From NCBI GenBank assembly GCA_023023105.1, contig CP083824.1, positions 1,860,001 to 1,924,000 on the forward strand: DNA of 64,000 bases. The letters run 5' to 3'. The translations under genes were made by a program, and so were the position numbers. This document shows, piece by piece, positions 33,986-44,939 of the stretch. The stretch's first letter is position 1; each line of letters begins with the position of its first letter. The stretch is from Enterobacter ludwigii. Its GTDB lineage: Bacteria > Pseudomonadota > Gammaproteobacteria > Enterobacterales > Enterobacteriaceae. The notes under the pieces were generated by a model that had not been told where the DNA came from, did no database searches, and saw only the letters and a program-made list of their open reading frames with translations.

Positions 33986-35377
33986 TTAACGGTGCGCCAG
34001 TTCGACGTCGTCTTCACTTTCCAGAATCGCTTTGTCAGTCTGCTTCAGCCACTGGCTGGTCAGCGTACCGGCCGTCATTGAGCCGCTTACGTTCAGCGCG
34101 GTACGCCCCATGTCGATCAGCGGTTCAACGGAGATCAGCAGCGCAACCAGCGTCACCGGCAGACCCAGAGCAGGCAGCACGATCAGCGCGGCGAAGGTTG
34201 CGCCACCACCGACACCTGCAACGCCTGCGGAACTTATGGTCACAATCCCTACCAGTGTAGCAATCCAGACTGGGTCAAGCGGGTTGATACCCACGGTTGG
34301 AGCAACCATCACCGCCAGCATCGCCGGATAAAGACCTGCACAACCGTTCTGACCGATGGTGGCACCAAAAGAGGCAGAGAAGCTGGCGATAGACTCAGGC
34401 ACGCCCAGACGGCGGGTCTGTGCTTCAACGTTCAGCGGAATAGACGCGGCGCTGGAACGGCTGGTGAAGGCGAAGGTTAGCACCGGCCAGACTTTGCGGA
34501 AGTATTTCAGCGGGCTAACGCCGTTCACACCCAGCAGGATACCGTGCACCACAAACATAATGCCCAGGCCCAGATAAGAGGCAATCACAAAACTACCCAG
34601 CTTGATGATGTCCTGCAGGTTAGAGCCCGCAACCACTTTGGTCATCAGCGCCAGAACACCATAAGGGGTTAACTGCATCACCAGACGAACCAGCTTCATC
34701 ACCCAGCTTTGCAGGGTATCGATAGCGGTCAGCACGCGTTCACCTTTTGGTGCATCGTCTTTCAGCAGTTTAAGTGCCGCCACACCCAGGAACGCGGCGA
34801 AAATGACCACGCTGATGATGGAGGTTGGGTTGGCGCCGGTCAGGTCAGCAAACGGGTTCTTCGGAATGAAGGAGAGCACCATTTGCGGAACGGTCAGGTC
34901 CGCCACTTTACCCACGTAGTTGGTTTGAATCGCGGTCAGACGCGCTGTTTCAGCACTGCCCTGAACCAGCCCTTCGGCAGTCAGGCCGAACAGGTTGGTG
35001 ACCAGTACACCTACCAGCGCCGCAATCAGCGTGGTAAACAGCAGCGTACCAATGGTCAGGAAGCTGATTTTCCCCAGTTGGGTCGCGTTATGCAGTCGGG
35101 CAACGGCACTCAGAATAGAGGCAAACACCAGTGGCATAACGATCATCTGCAGCAGCTGAACATAGCCGTTACCGACAATGTTGAACCACTGAATGGAATC
35201 TTTCAGAACTGGATTGTCGGAGCCATAAATTGCCTGTAATGCCAGACCAAATACAACACCCATGACCAGACCAACCAGTACTTTTTTCGCCAGACTCCAC
35301 TGTTTGTGGCGCGCCTGCGCGAGAAGCAATAGCAATACAACGAACACAATGACGTTCGCGATGAGTGGAAAATTCAT
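33986..35377 (-). CDS. tcyP: L-cystine:cation symporter TcyP
   Basis: Imports cystine for sulfur supply. It has 463 residues, as in E. coli TcyP (YdjN), and belongs to the dicarboxylate/amino acid:cation symporter family. About eight helices and two hairpins are visible. The segment [20 protein letters not shown] is the serine-rich HP1 loop, and [12 protein letters not shown] lies in TM7. GGAGAACGGG precedes the start. In E. coli it belongs to the CysB regulon; no CysB site was called here. Confidence 0.96.
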   Translation of the reverse strand: MNFPLIANVIVFVVLLLLLAQARHKQWSLAKKVLVGLVMGVVFGLALQAIYGSDNPVLKDSIQWFNIVGNGYVQLLQMIVMPLVFASILSAVARLHNATQLGKISFLTIGTLLFTTLIAALVGVLVTNLFGLTAEGLVQGSAETARLTAIQTNYVGKVADLTVPQMVLSFIPKNPFADLTGANPTSIISVVIFAAFLGVAALKLLKDDAPKGERVLTAIDTLQSWVMKLVRLVMQLTPYGVLALMTKVVAGSNLQDIIKLGSFVIASYLGLGIMFVVHGILLGVNGVSPLKYFRKVWPVLTFAFTSRSSAASIPLNVEAQTRRLGVPESIASFSASFGATIGQNGCAGLYPAMLAVMVAPTVGINPLDPVWIATLVGIVTISSAGVAGVGGGATFAALIVLPALGLPVTLVALLISVEPLIDMGRTALNVSGSMTAGTLTSQWLKQTDKAILESEDDVELAHR

Positions 35378-35504
35378 CCCCGTTCTCCTGATTTATTATG
35401 GGGTCGGTTTTTACCGATCCTGTTGGCGGAAGGTTAGCAGAAGTGTGATATAGCGCTTATATCCAAATGGAATGGGTTATGACAAATGAGATAGTTTTGT
35501 CTGT

Positions 35505-36095
35505 TTACCGTTCAATCTGGTGATGAATAAAACGATTGAACTGAAATTGCAGCGAATTAATCATCTGGGAAGACCAGCGGACTGCACTGTTTTCGGGCAA
35601 TGTTTGCGGCATCCAGACAGCATAGGCAAACAGCGCCATGCACAATACGCGCTCAAGCTGGTTACCTTTCTGCGGTGCAAGGATGGGAAAACGGAAACGC
35701 CAGCGGCAGGGCCAAAGCAGCGGCACGCCCGCAGGCGTTAGCATATCGGCGAGAATATGGCTTAAATAGCCCAGCACCATCCCCTGGATGGCATCCGCGG
35801 GGACAATCCAGCTTTCGGGCACTTTTAAGTAGAAGAGCGTCAGCAGGCCAAATACGGCCAGCAGACTATGCGTAAATCCCCGGTGGCCAAACGCGCGAGC
35901 GATAGGTTTTGATACCCACTTAAGGCGTTGACCAAGGAAGGATTTGGGATGGTCAATGTCGGGCAGCAAACAGGTCAATACGGCGGAAGGGACAATATGC
36001 CACCAGTCCCCCTGCGCCAGCACGGGGGTAAGTTCAGCGTTTTTGGCAAATACTGCGCACGCAATAGAAAAAAGCAGGTGGCCTTCCGCCGTCAT
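35505..36095 (-). CDS. ydjM: SOS-regulated inner-membrane protein YdjM (DUF457)
   Basis: 196 residues, the same as E. coli YdjM. It is an integral membrane protein with conserved metal-ligand motifs, LLPDIDHPKS and GHRGFTHSLLA, and is annotated as a metal-dependent hydrolase of unknown substrate. The start at 36095 is preferred because MTAEGHLLFSIACAVF begins the conserved part. Four further residues are possible from 36107. Two LexA boxes lie just upstream. Confidence 0.93.
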   Translation of the reverse strand: MTAEGHLLFSIACAVFAKNAELTPVLAQGDWWHIVPSAVLTCLLPDIDHPKSFLGQRLKWVSKPIARAFGHRGFTHSLLAVFGLLTLFYLKVPESWIVPADAIQGMVLGYLSHILADMLTPAGVPLLWPCRWRFRFPILAPQKGNQLERVLCMALFAYAVWMPQTLPENSAVRWSSQMINSLQFQFNRFIHHQIER

Positions 36096-36111
36096 GATAA
36101 AACCCACAAAA

Positions 36112-36127
36112 CTGTCAATTCATACAG
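36112..36127 (-). promoter_or_regulatory. LexA box 1 of ydjM
   Basis: CTGTATGAATTGACAG (minus strand) keeps CTG-N10-CAG and lies 17 bases before the ydjM start codon. Confidence 0.88.
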
Positions 36128-36129
36128 TA

Positions 36130-36145
36130 TAGGGTTTTTATACAG
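36130..36145 (-). promoter_or_regulatory. LexA box 2 of ydjM (weaker)
   Basis: CTGTATAAAAACCCTA (minus strand) keeps the CTGTATAAAA half but not the closing CAG. It sits two bases from box 1. E. coli ydjM also has two adjacent boxes, the second similarly degenerate. Confidence 0.7.
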
Positions 36146-36196
36146 TAGGCGGAAGAGGTGACGGTGTAACTGTTTGTCACAAACCCAACGCAGGCA

Positions 36197-36868
36197 TTAA
36201 CCGCCCTGCAGGTGATGCGTCGTCAACCCGACCAGTGAAGTAAGCTTCACATCGGCAAGGGCAAACCGGGGATCGTGGCGGGTTTCTTCGGCTGGAACCA
36301 CAATGGAGCGCATCCGTGCGGCTTTCGATGCCACCATACCGTTTACGGAGTCTTCCAGCGCAACGCAGTTGAGCGGATCAATACCCAGCTTAGCGGCACA
36401 GTCCAGATAGACCTGCGGGTGCGGCTTGCTGTAAGGCAATTTTTCTGCTGATGCCATCGCGTCGAAACTGTCGCGCAGTTCAAACATGATGAGCACTTTT
36501 TCCAGCATATGCAGCGGTGACGCCGAGGCCAAGCCGACCTTCAGTCCCTGAGCTTTACACAGCGCGACGGCTTCGCGTACGCCAGGCAACAGCGGCTTGT
36601 TCTCTTCGACCAGCGAGATGGCGCGGCTGATAATGCGCGCGGTCACTTCATCACGATCCGGGCCAACCCACGGCTGTTGGGCAAACCACAGATCGACGAC
36701 CATATCAATGCGCAGGCCAAGCGTGTCTGGAAGTTCATTACGGCGGCTGATATCTACGCCAAGACTGGCGATGACGTCCAGTTCGGCGCGATCCCACAAC
36801 GGTTCGGAATCGATCAGTAATCCATCCATGTCAAAAATTGCGGCAAGAATTTGGCGCGGTGTCGACAT
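36197..36868 (-). CDS. hxpB: Hexitol phosphatase B (HAD family)
   Basis: Dephosphorylates sugar phosphates such as 2-deoxyglucose 6-phosphate and hexitol phosphates. It has 223 residues (E. coli YniC/HxpB 222). HAD motifs are seen in order: FDMDGLLIDSEPLW with the nucleophile Asp, SASPLHM, the Lys in YSKPHPQVYLD, and LEDSVNGM. The start is ATG 36868, eight bases after AAGGAG. A GTG three bases earlier is possible. Confidence 0.95.
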   Translation of the reverse strand: MSTPRQILAAIFDMDGLLIDSEPLWDRAELDVIASLGVDISRRNELPDTLGLRIDMVVDLWFAQQPWVGPDRDEVTARIISRAISLVEENKPLLPGVREAVALCKAQGLKVGLASASPLHMLEKVLIMFELRDSFDAMASAEKLPYSKPHPQVYLDCAAKLGIDPLNCVALEDSVNGMVASKAARMRSIVVPAEETRHDPRFALADVKLTSLVGLTTHHLQGG

Positions 36869-37016
36869 CACAACGTCTCCTTATCCAGGGTGTTCGACAG
36901 ACGATAAGTGCTAAGCACAACCTGCAATTTAGCATATTGCCTTTAAAGATCGGGCGAAATTGATGACCAGCAGGTAGACTTAGGCTCAAATAACGCGTCT
37001 TTATGAAGAGGAACTG

Positions 37017-37553
37017 ATGACGTATCAACAAGCTGGACGCATCGCGGTCTTAAAACGTATTGCTGGCTGGGTGATTTTTATTCCAGCTGTCATTTCTACG
37101 CTGATCTCTGTACTGAAATTTATGTACGATCACAGCGAAAAACAGCCGGGTATTAATGCGGTAATGCTTGATTTTGCGCATGTCATGATTGAGATGATGC
37201 GTTTTAACACACCATTCTTGAATGTCTTCTGGTTCAACTCACCCACCCCGGATTTTCATCAGCAACTGAATATCGGCTTTTGGGTCATTTACGCACTGAT
37301 CTTTATCGCCCTCGCATTGCAGGCCTCTGGCGCACGAATGAGTCGTCAGACGCGCTTTCTACGCGAAGGGGTTGAGGATCAGTTAATTCTGGAGCAGGCT
37401 AAAGGCCCGGAAGGGATGAGTCGGGAGCAGATTGAATCCCGCATTGTTGTGCCGCGTCATACCATTTTTCTGCAAATTTTCCCGCTCTATATCCTCCCGG
37501 TGATCATCATTGTGGCGGGATACTTCTTCTTCTCGCTGCTCGGTTTTCTGTAA
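37017..37553 (+). CDS. yniB: Conserved inner-membrane protein YniB
   Basis: 178 residues, equal in length to E. coli YniB, function unknown. There are three or four hydrophobic segments (WVIFIPAVISTLISVL; FWVIYALIFIALAL; IFPLYILPVIIIVAGYFFF). A charged stretch (GPEGMSREQIESRIVV) lies between the last two. AGAGGAACTG precedes the ATG. It ends directly at a 14-bp bidirectional terminator. Confidence 0.92.
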   Translation: MTYQQAGRIAVLKRIAGWVIFIPAVISTLISVLKFMYDHSEKQPGINAVMLDFAHVMIEMMRFNTPFLNVFWFNSPTPDFHQQLNIGFWVIYALIFIALALQASGARMSRQTRFLREGVEDQLILEQAKGPEGMSREQIESRIVVPRHTIFLQIFPLYILPVIIIVAGYFFFSLLGFL

Positions 37554-37587
37554 CAGATAAGGGTGGCGAAATAGCCACCCTTATCTG
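37554..37587. terminator. Bidirectional terminator between yniB and yniA
   Basis: CAGATAAGGGTGGC (37554-37567) and GCCACCCTTATCTG (37574-37587) form a perfect 14-bp stem with loop GAAATA between two convergent genes. There are no long T runs. Confidence 0.8.
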
Positions 37588-37590
37588 CCT

Positions 37591-38451
37591 TCACGCGGCA
37601 AGTATACGTTCAAGGGCCCGCTGCGCGTTGACCAGGTGCTCCCCGCCAAACAGGATGGCTCGGTTCATCAGCGTATAAAGCTGATACACCGGCTGGCGAT
37701 CGAGGAAACCGGGCGGCAGGGGGGAAACCGACTGGTACCCATCGTATATTTGCGGTGGCTGTTCCGGATGCAGCGGCAACATGGCCAGATCGCATTCTCT
37801 GTCACCCCAGTAGCAGGCCGGGTCAAAAATATAAGGGCCGTTGGGGCCTAGCGCGCAATTATTTGACCACAAATCGCCGTGTAGCAAAGAAGGCTGAGGC
37901 TGGTGGGATGCCAGACGCTGCTGAACGTGCTCAACGATGGCATCTATATTGCCAAATTCCAGCCCTTTTTCTGCGGCCAGCTCAAGTTGCCAGCCAATGC
38001 GTTGCTCAGCAAAAAACGTCGACCAGCGACGCTGCCAGGCATTAGGTTGTGGGGTAGTGGAGAGATCGTTGTCGAAATCGAGACCAAACTGCGGCTGGTC
38101 GCTCCATTGATGCAGGCGCGCTAACTGTTGGCCGAGAATGAAAGCATTATGGGCATCTAACGGACGGGCTGGGAGATATTCCATCACCAGAAAGCTGTAG
38201 TCTCGGTCACTCCCCACGGCCAGAACTTGTGGGACCGTCACCGTTTTACTGCGCGACAACAGTTCCAGCTGGTCAGCTTCGGCGGTAAAGATCGGAAGCA
38301 GTTCCCGCTCATCACATTTAACGAAAAGGTCGCGTCCAGCGTAGCGTAAATGCCACGCGGCGTGGATCTCTCCGCCTGGCAGTTCGTTACGCAGTTCAAT
38401 TTCACCTTCACCCAGTTGCTCACTTAAAAGATGACTGATAGCCTGCCACAT
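37591..38451 (-). CDS. yniA: Fructosamine kinase family protein YniA
   Basis: 286 residues, as in E. coli YniA. Members phosphorylate ketoamines so that glycated proteins are repaired; the bacterial substrate is not settled. The kinase-like fold shows LLHGDLWSNNCALGP (catalytic loop with Asp) and the metal-binding FDPACYWGDRECDLAM. The start lies about 105 bases downstream of ydiZ, on the same strand. Confidence 0.93.
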   Translation of the reverse strand: MWQAISHLLSEQLGEGEIELRNELPGGEIHAAWHLRYAGRDLFVKCDERELLPIFTAEADQLELLSRSKTVTVPQVLAVGSDRDYSFLVMEYLPARPLDAHNAFILGQQLARLHQWSDQPQFGLDFDNDLSTTPQPNAWQRRWSTFFAEQRIGWQLELAAEKGLEFGNIDAIVEHVQQRLASHQPQPSLLHGDLWSNNCALGPNGPYIFDPACYWGDRECDLAMLPLHPEQPPQIYDGYQSVSPLPPGFLDRQPVYQLYTLMNRAILFGGEHLVNAQRALERILAA

Positions 38452-38556
38452 GTTGTCTCTCCCATGTTGTCTGCCAGATCATAAAGTTAGCGCATAATTG
38501 CGGTAAAAAAATACGAACTAACGCACACCTGAGCGGTTTAAATTCATGCAGGGCAC

Positions 38557-38847
38557 TTATTGTTCTTTTTTCTTCCAGCTTTCCCAGGTTTCCACGTCAA
38601 TTTCGGCAGGCTTGTCAGTCACGCTTTCCACCAGACTGGTGCCCAGCGCATGTACCTCTTCCTGGCTCAGGGGACTGATTATGCCGAATGTCAGCGTGCC
38701 TAAATCATGAACATTGCCCTCGTCATCCGTGAGCGTGAGGAGAAAATTAGCCCGGGTGAACGCGTTGTTGAGCTCATTCAGCTCGGTGAGCGATGCTTCA
38801 TGAAGGTTGACGGTTACAACGTAGCGGGTGATGTCACCACTGCTCAT
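38557..38847 (-). CDS. ydiZ: Conserved small protein YdiZ
   Basis: 96 residues, equal in length to E. coli YdiZ, function unknown. It looks like a soluble alpha/beta protein, opening with SSGDITRYVVTVNLHEASL. There is no signal peptide or membrane helix. It lies between pfkB and yniA on the same strand, 103 bases after pfkB. Confidence 0.92.
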   Translation of the reverse strand: MSSGDITRYVVTVNLHEASLTELNELNNAFTRANFLLTLTDDEGNVHDLGTLTFGIISPLSQEEVHALGTSLVESVTDKPAEIDVETWESWKKKEQ

Positions 38848-38950
38848 AATTCACCTCATTGTTATCATGAAAGTTTTCTTAGCATAGTCGATAGTCTGTG
38901 TTTGGCGACTACGATGTGAATTTCCCCTCCATAAAGAAGGGGAACGGGTG

Positions 38951-39883
38951 TTAATTGCGTGACAGGTAATCAACGATTTTTTGCGTATCGGCCAGTGAAC
39001 AGAGACGCGTGCCCTGGTTGATGGTTGCAGCACTCCCCGCCGCCACACCGTAGCGTGTCATTTCCAGCAGTGATGCGCCCTGTGCCAGTTTCAGCGTCAT
39101 TGCACCGACCATGCTGTCACCGGCACCCACTGTACTCTGACTTTTCATTGGGGGTGGCACAACCTGAACGGACGACGATTCATCGACTGCCAGCGCCCCC
39201 TGAGGACCAAGGGAGACCACAACGCGTCGCGCTTTACCGCTGCGCACCAACTCCTGTGCGGCGGTGCGAACATCATCTGGTTGTGTCAGTTCGCGGTTGA
39301 CCAGTGCACTCAACTCTTTCTGGTTGGGTTTAACCAGCTCAAGATTGCCAGGCACTAATGCAGCCTGCAGGGCATCGCCGCTGCTGTCGACAATGCAGCG
39401 GATCCCGCGTTGTTGTGCAGCCCGGATGAGCGCTGTTAATTTTTCCGTGCTCACGCCGGGTGGCAGGCTGCCGCTCACTACCAGCAGTGCACCGCTTTCT
39501 ATCGCCAGCACTTTCTCTTCCAGTTGACGAAATTCATCATCACTGAGCTTTGCGCCAGGCATGACAAAACGGTATTGCTCTCCGCTTGACTCCACGTGTA
39601 CATGCAGGTTTTGTCGTGTCCAGTCTTTGGCATCGACTGTCTCTACGGCAACATGCTCATCTGCCAGCAAAGAGATCAGGTGTTCACCGGTGGCTCCGCC
39701 TGCGGGGAATATTGCTGTCGCTTTACCGCCGAGGTGCGTAATCGCGCGCGCCACGTTGATACCACCGCCGCCTGGCTCAAAGACAGGGGGCGTGCAACGC
39801 AATTTACCTTCCGGGTAAATCTGGGGCGTCAGGGTGGCGGAATCAAGGGAAGGGGAGAGCGTCAGAGTGTAGATAGAAACCAT
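38951..39883 (-). CDS. pfkB: 6-phosphofructokinase II
   Basis: Minor phosphofructokinase of glycolysis, from the ribokinase fold. It has 310 residues (E. coli 309). GGGGINVARAITHLGG is the sugar-binding signature and STVGAGDSMVGAM holds the catalytic Asp and anion hole. KPNQKELSALVNREL is also conserved. ATG 39883 is five bases after AAGGAGG, while the adjacent upstream ATG (39886) is only two bases away. Confidence 0.96.
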   Translation of the reverse strand: MVSIYTLTLSPSLDSATLTPQIYPEGKLRCTPPVFEPGGGGINVARAITHLGGKATAIFPAGGATGEHLISLLADEHVAVETVDAKDWTRQNLHVHVESSGEQYRFVMPGAKLSDDEFRQLEEKVLAIESGALLVVSGSLPPGVSTEKLTALIRAAQQRGIRCIVDSSGDALQAALVPGNLELVKPNQKELSALVNRELTQPDDVRTAAQELVRSGKARRVVVSLGPQGALAVDESSSVQVVPPPMKSQSTVGAGDSMVGAMTLKLAQGASLLEMTRYGVAAGSAATINQGTRLCSLADTQKIVDYLSRN

Positions 39884-40178
39884 CATTACCTCCTTTTAGT
39901 ATGGGTTCTTATTAGTCTGGCACCATTTATCAGGAAGGCAATGTAAATAACAGTATGATTTTAAATATGAATAGGGATGAAATAACATTTTGGGGATATA
40001 TAAAATAAAACGCAATTTGAGATCGTTCTTATTCAAAAAATGAAATAAGAAAACATTGCTATGTTATTTGCGGCTTTTTATAATTTGTTACCTTTCTCTG
40101 GACGCCTTGTCATTGATCCTCAAGAAAGATTCCGGGACCGTGTGGTCTCTTTTTTTGTTGTACGGACTCCTTAATAAA

Positions 40179-40937
40179 ATGAAGCTTTTGAAGACAGTAC
40201 CCGCTGCACTGATGCTGGCGGGTGGCGTGTTTGTGGCAATGAACGCGAGCGCCGATGATACCGTTTTTACTGTCATGGACGATCCCACCACCGCGAAAAA
40301 ACCGTTTGAAGGTAACCTGAACGCCGGGTACCTGGCACAATCCGGTAACACGAAAAGCTCCTCTCTGACAGCGGACAGTACGCTCACCTGGTACGGTAAC
40401 ACCACCGCATGGTCTCTGTGGGGAAATGCCAGCAACACTTCCGCTAACGATGAACGCTCTTCCGAGAAATATGCGGTAGGCGGACGTAGCCGCTACAACA
40501 TGACTGACTATGACTACCTGTTTGGTCAGGCAAGCTGGTTGACTGACCGCTACAACGGTTATCGTCAGCGTGATGTGTTCACTGCGGGTTATGGTCGTCA
40601 GTTCCTGAATGGCCCGGTACACAGCTTCCGTTTTGAATTCGGTCCTGGTGTTCGTTATGACGAGTACACCGATGGCGATACCAAAACCCAACCTCTTGGC
40701 TACGCTTCCGGCACCTATGCCTGGCAGATGACCGACAACACCAAATTTACCCAGGGTGTTTCAGTATTTGGTGCCGACGATACGACGCTGAACTCCGAGA
40801 CAGCGCTGAACGTGGCTATCAACGAACACTTTGGTCTGAAAGTGGCTTACAACGTGACCTGGAACTCTTCACCGCCAGAAACTGCACCGGATCATACCGA
40901 TCGCAGAACCACTGTTTCACTGGGTTATAGAATGTAA
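40179..40937 (+). CDS. ydiY: Outer-membrane DUF481 protein YdiY
   Basis: 252 residues, as in E. coli YdiY, an acid-inducible outer-membrane beta-barrel of unknown role. The signal peptide is LKTVPAALMLAGGVFVAMN, with cleavage after ASA. The mature protein shows alternating polar and aromatic strands and ends in TTVSLGYRM. It is divergent from pfkB across 295 AT-rich bases (39884-40178) that hold both promoters and no other gene. A terminator follows. Confidence 0.93.
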   Translation: MKLLKTVPAALMLAGGVFVAMNASADDTVFTVMDDPTTAKKPFEGNLNAGYLAQSGNTKSSSLTADSTLTWYGNTTAWSLWGNASNTSANDERSSEKYAVGGRSRYNMTDYDYLFGQASWLTDRYNGYRQRDVFTAGYGRQFLNGPVHSFRFEFGPGVRYDEYTDGDTKTQPLGYASGTYAWQMTDNTKFTQGVSVFGADDTTLNSETALNVAINEHFGLKVAYNVTWNSSPPETAPDHTDRRTTVSLGYRM

Positions 40938-40943
40938 TAATGG

Positions 40944-40971
40944 CGGGCCGATGAAGATGTCGGCCCGTTTT
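40944..40971 (+). terminator. Terminator of ydiY
   Basis: CGGGCCGA (40944-40951) pairs with TCGGCCCG (40960-40967), followed by TTTT. Confidence 0.85.
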
Positions 40972-41017
40972 ACATCTTAGGCCTGTTGACGTACTTTCTG
41001 ATGACGACTATTCGCCT

Positions 41018-41125
41018 CTAGCCCCAAATCATTGCCGCCCAACGCAGTAACAGCATAGCGCCGCAGATGGCTATCAGCACCAGCACCATTTTCCAGTGTT
41101 TTACGGCAAATCGTTTTGTTGGCAT
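41018..41125 (-). CDS. yniD: Small membrane protein YniD
   Basis: A 35-residue protein with one hydrophobic helix (MVLVLIAICGAMLLL). It is nearly identical to my recollection of the E. coli small protein YniD, opening with MPTKRF and ending in RWAAMIWG. AAGGA lies upstream of the ATG on the minus strand. The protein is too short for usual gene callers. Its function is unknown. Confidence 0.85.
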   Translation of the reverse strand: MPTKRFAVKHWKMVLVLIAICGAMLLLRWAAMIWG

Positions 41126-41223
41126 AACCTAATCCTTGTTCCTTGATACGCATAGTCTATCAAACAGGGCAGAAAAATGCCCCATCGCAGGGCGCGATTA
41201 GGTTATACCCGCTTAGGTGAGGC

Positions 41224-41316
41224 TCAGAACCAGTGGAATCGTTCGGCGAGAATCAACAATAAACCTGTGGCTGAAAGGATGTTCAATATCACAACCGTTC
41301 TACTAGATACGTTCAT
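41224..41316 (-). CDS. YncL-like 30-residue membrane protein
   Basis: A 30-residue frame opening with MNVSSRTVVILN and ending in RFHWF, with AAAGGTG seven bases before the ATG. The first nine residues and the closing RF-x-WF pattern match the E. coli small protein YncL, as I remember it. It has one predicted transmembrane helix (residues 7-22). It lies 98 bases upstream of yniD on the same strand, so two tiny membrane proteins are in tandem. Function unknown. Confidence 0.65.
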   Translation of the reverse strand: MNVSSRTVVILNILSATGLLLILAERFHWF

Positions 41317-41529
41317 GGTATGCACCTTTGGGTTTAATGACCTGTTCAAGAGTAGCCCATCATCTCTGGAATGCGAGCTCCGGGGATATGCAACCGGCAA
41401 ATTCATGCAAAAGTGCCAGCACACCAATCTGCCAGCAGAGGGTGCAATCTCCCTTTTGTTAGTGTTAACATTGCAAGGCTTGCCGTAAATCGGACGTTGT
41501 CTGATTTTCCTGCGGGTGAATGATGACGA
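41317..41529. other. Upstream part of the thrS leader region
   Basis: Together with the operator below this makes a 324-base stretch without a gene. No small coding frame with a good start was found; it should hold the promoters of thrS and of the YncL-like gene. Confidence 0.4.
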
Positions 41530-41640
41530 ACCAATTTGACGATTGTTGGTCAGATGGTGTCGTAATCTATTGTCAAATCACGATTATTTTCTTTGTATAT
41601 GCTCTTATGTGTGGGGCATCACTGCAAATAAGGATATAAA
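41530..41640 (+). promoter_or_regulatory. thrS translational operator
   Basis: The thrS leader folds as in E. coli, where threonyl-tRNA synthetase binds tRNA-like hairpins in its own mRNA and blocks ribosomes. ATTTGAC (41534-41540) pairs with GTCAAAT (41572-41578). A second hairpin, ATGCTC/GGGCAT (41599-41604/41614-41619), has a TTATGTGTG loop that corresponds to the anticodon mimic. The segment CACTGCAAATAAGGATATAA before the ATG is conserved. Confidence 0.7.
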
Positions 41641-43569
41641 ATGCCTGTAATTACTCTTCCTGATGGCAGCCAACGCCATTACGACCACGCTGTTAGCCCA
41701 ATGGATGTTGCCCTGGACATTGGTCCTGGTCTTGCGAAAGCGACCATTGCTGGCCGTGTTAACGGTGAGCTGGTGGATGCTTCCGATCTGATCGAAAATG
41801 ATGCAACGCTTGCAATCATTACAGCGAAAGACGAAGAAGGTCTGGAGATCATTCGCCACTCCTGCGCACACCTGTTAGGTCATGCCATCAAACAGCTGTG
41901 GCCAAACACCAAAATGGCGATCGGTCCGGTAATCGACAACGGTTTTTACTACGACGTTGACCTTGACCACACCCTGACTCAGGAAGATATCGACGCGCTC
42001 GAAAAACGTATGCACGAGCTCGCCGAAACGAACTATGACGTCATCAAGAAGAAAGTCAGCTGGCACGAAGCGCGTGAAACCTTCGTGAAGCGTGGCGAGA
42101 GCTATAAAGTCTCTATTCTTGATGAAAACATCTCCCATGATGACAAGCCTGGCTTGTACCATCACGAAGAATACGTCGACATGTGCCGTGGACCGCACGT
42201 GCCGAATATGCGCTTCTGTCATCATTTCAAGCTGATGAAAATCGCAGGCGCCTACTGGCGTGGCGACAGCAACAACAAGATGTTGCAGCGTATCTACGGG
42301 ACCGCATGGGCCGATAAAAAAGCGCTGAATGCTTATCTGCAGCGTCTGGAAGAAGCCGCGAAGCGTGACCACCGTAAAATTGGTAAGCAACTTGACCTGT
42401 ACCACATGCAGGAAGAAGCGCCGGGTATGGTGTTCTGGCACAACGACGGCTGGACCATTTTCCGTGAACTGGAAACCTTCGTTCGTTCCAAGCTGAAAGA
42501 GTACCAGTACCAGGAAGTAAAAGGCCCGTTCATGATGGACCGTGTGCTGTGGGAAAAAACCGGCCACTGGGACAACTACAAAGATGCGATGTTCACTACC
42601 TCTTCCGAGAACCGTGAATACTGCATCAAGCCAATGAACTGCCCGGGGCACGTTCAGATCTTCAACCAGGGTCTGAAGTCCTACCGCGACCTGCCGCTGC
42701 GTATGGCAGAGTTCGGTAGCTGCCACCGTAACGAGCCATCAGGTGCGCTGCATGGTCTGATGCGTGTTCGTGGTTTTACTCAGGATGATGCGCATATCTT
42801 CTGTACGGAAGATCAGGTACGTGACGAAGTTAACGCCTGTATTCGTATGGTCTACGATATGTACAGCACCTTTGGCTTCGAGAAGATCGTGGTCAAACTC
42901 TCAACGCGTCCGGAAAAACGTATCGGCAGCGATGAGACCTGGGATCGTGCAGAAGCGGATCTCGCCGTGGCGTTGGAAGAGAACGGGATTCCGTTCGAAT
43001 ACCAACTGGGCGAGGGCGCATTCTACGGTCCGAAAATTGAATTTACCCTGTATGACTGCCTCGATCGCGCATGGCAGTGCGGTACTGTACAGCTGGACTT
43101 CTCCCTGCCGCAGCGTTTAAGCGCCTCTTATGTTGGCGAAGACAACGAGCGTCAGGTTCCGGTAATGATTCACCGTGCAATTCTCGGTTCTCTGGAGCGC
43201 TTCATCGGCATCCTGACTGAAGAGTTCGCTGGCTTCTTCCCAACCTGGCTTGCGCCAGTGCAGGTCGTGGTGATGAACATTACCGATTCTCAGGCGGATT
43301 ACGTTAAAGAATTGACGCAGAAACTACAAAATGCGGGCATTCGCGTAAAAGCAGACTTGAGAAATGAGAAGATTGGCTTTAAAATCCGCGAGCACACTTT
43401 ACGTCGTGTCCCGTATATGTTGGTCTGTGGTGATAAAGAGGTGGAAGCAGGCAAAGTTGCCGTTCGCACCCGCCGTGGTAAAGACCTGGGCAGCCTGGAC
43501 GTAAGTGAAGTGATTGAGAAGCTGCAACAAGAGATTCGCAGCCGCAGTCTTCAACAACTGGAGGAATAA
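41641..43569 (+). CDS. thrS: Threonyl-tRNA synthetase
   Basis: Charges tRNA-Thr and edits mis-attached serine. It has 642 residues, as in E. coli. Domains in order are the N-terminal TGS domain ([19 protein letters not shown]), the editing domain with [15 protein letters not shown], the class II core with zinc Cys in [12 protein letters not shown] and motif 2 in [21 protein letters not shown], and the anticodon-binding domain. It starts the thrS-infC-rpmI-rplT-pheST-ihfA cluster. infC begins three bases after its stop. Confidence 0.98.
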   Translation: MPVITLPDGSQRHYDHAVSPMDVALDIGPGLAKATIAGRVNGELVDASDLIENDATLAIITAKDEEGLEIIRHSCAHLLGHAIKQLWPNTKMAIGPVIDNGFYYDVDLDHTLTQEDIDALEKRMHELAETNYDVIKKKVSWHEARETFVKRGESYKVSILDENISHDDKPGLYHHEEYVDMCRGPHVPNMRFCHHFKLMKIAGAYWRGDSNNKMLQRIYGTAWADKKALNAYLQRLEEAAKRDHRKIGKQLDLYHMQEEAPGMVFWHNDGWTIFRELETFVRSKLKEYQYQEVKGPFMMDRVLWEKTGHWDNYKDAMFTTSSENREYCIKPMNCPGHVQIFNQGLKSYRDLPLRMAEFGSCHRNEPSGALHGLMRVRGFTQDDAHIFCTEDQVRDEVNACIRMVYDMYSTFGFEKIVVKLSTRPEKRIGSDETWDRAEADLAVALEENGIPFEYQLGEGAFYGPKIEFTLYDCLDRAWQCGTVQLDFSLPQRLSASYVGEDNERQVPVMIHRAILGSLERFIGILTEEFAGFFPTWLAPVQVVVMNITDSQADYVKELTQKLQNAGIRVKADLRNEKIGFKIREHTLRRVPYMLVCGDKEVEAGKVAVRTRRGKDLGSLDVSEVIEKLQQEIRSRSLQQLEE

Positions 43570-44115
<546 letters not shown>

Positions 44116-44188
44116 GGCCTTCAAGCAGCAAAATCTGTGGAGCCTTCGGGTTTCATAGGTTTTGTTCGCCTATGTTTCGTTTATTTAA

Positions 44189-44410
<222 letters not shown>

Positions 44411-44439
44411 GTCGTTAACGTTTAACTTTTTTAACTTAG

Positions 44440-44817
<378 letters not shown>

Positions 44818-44827
44818 GCCAGTTGAG

Positions 44828-44851
44828 AGAGGGGGCTTAGCTCCCTCTTTT
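44828..44851 (+). terminator. Terminator after rplT
   Basis: AGAGGGGGC (44828-44836) pairs with GCTCCCTCT (44840-44848) with one G-T pair, followed by TTTT. Confidence 0.75.
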
Positions 44852-44939
44852 CATTTAACACCATCAGAAGATTGACTTTTACCGGTGCAACCTTTTCAAT
44901 AAGGTCTTAACGGTATTTACCACACAAGGTAACGCAAGC

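Noticed and set aside
41875..42726. 283-codon open frame opposite thrS
   Set aside because: Antisense to an essential conserved gene. The composition mirrors thrS codons and no start signal is present.
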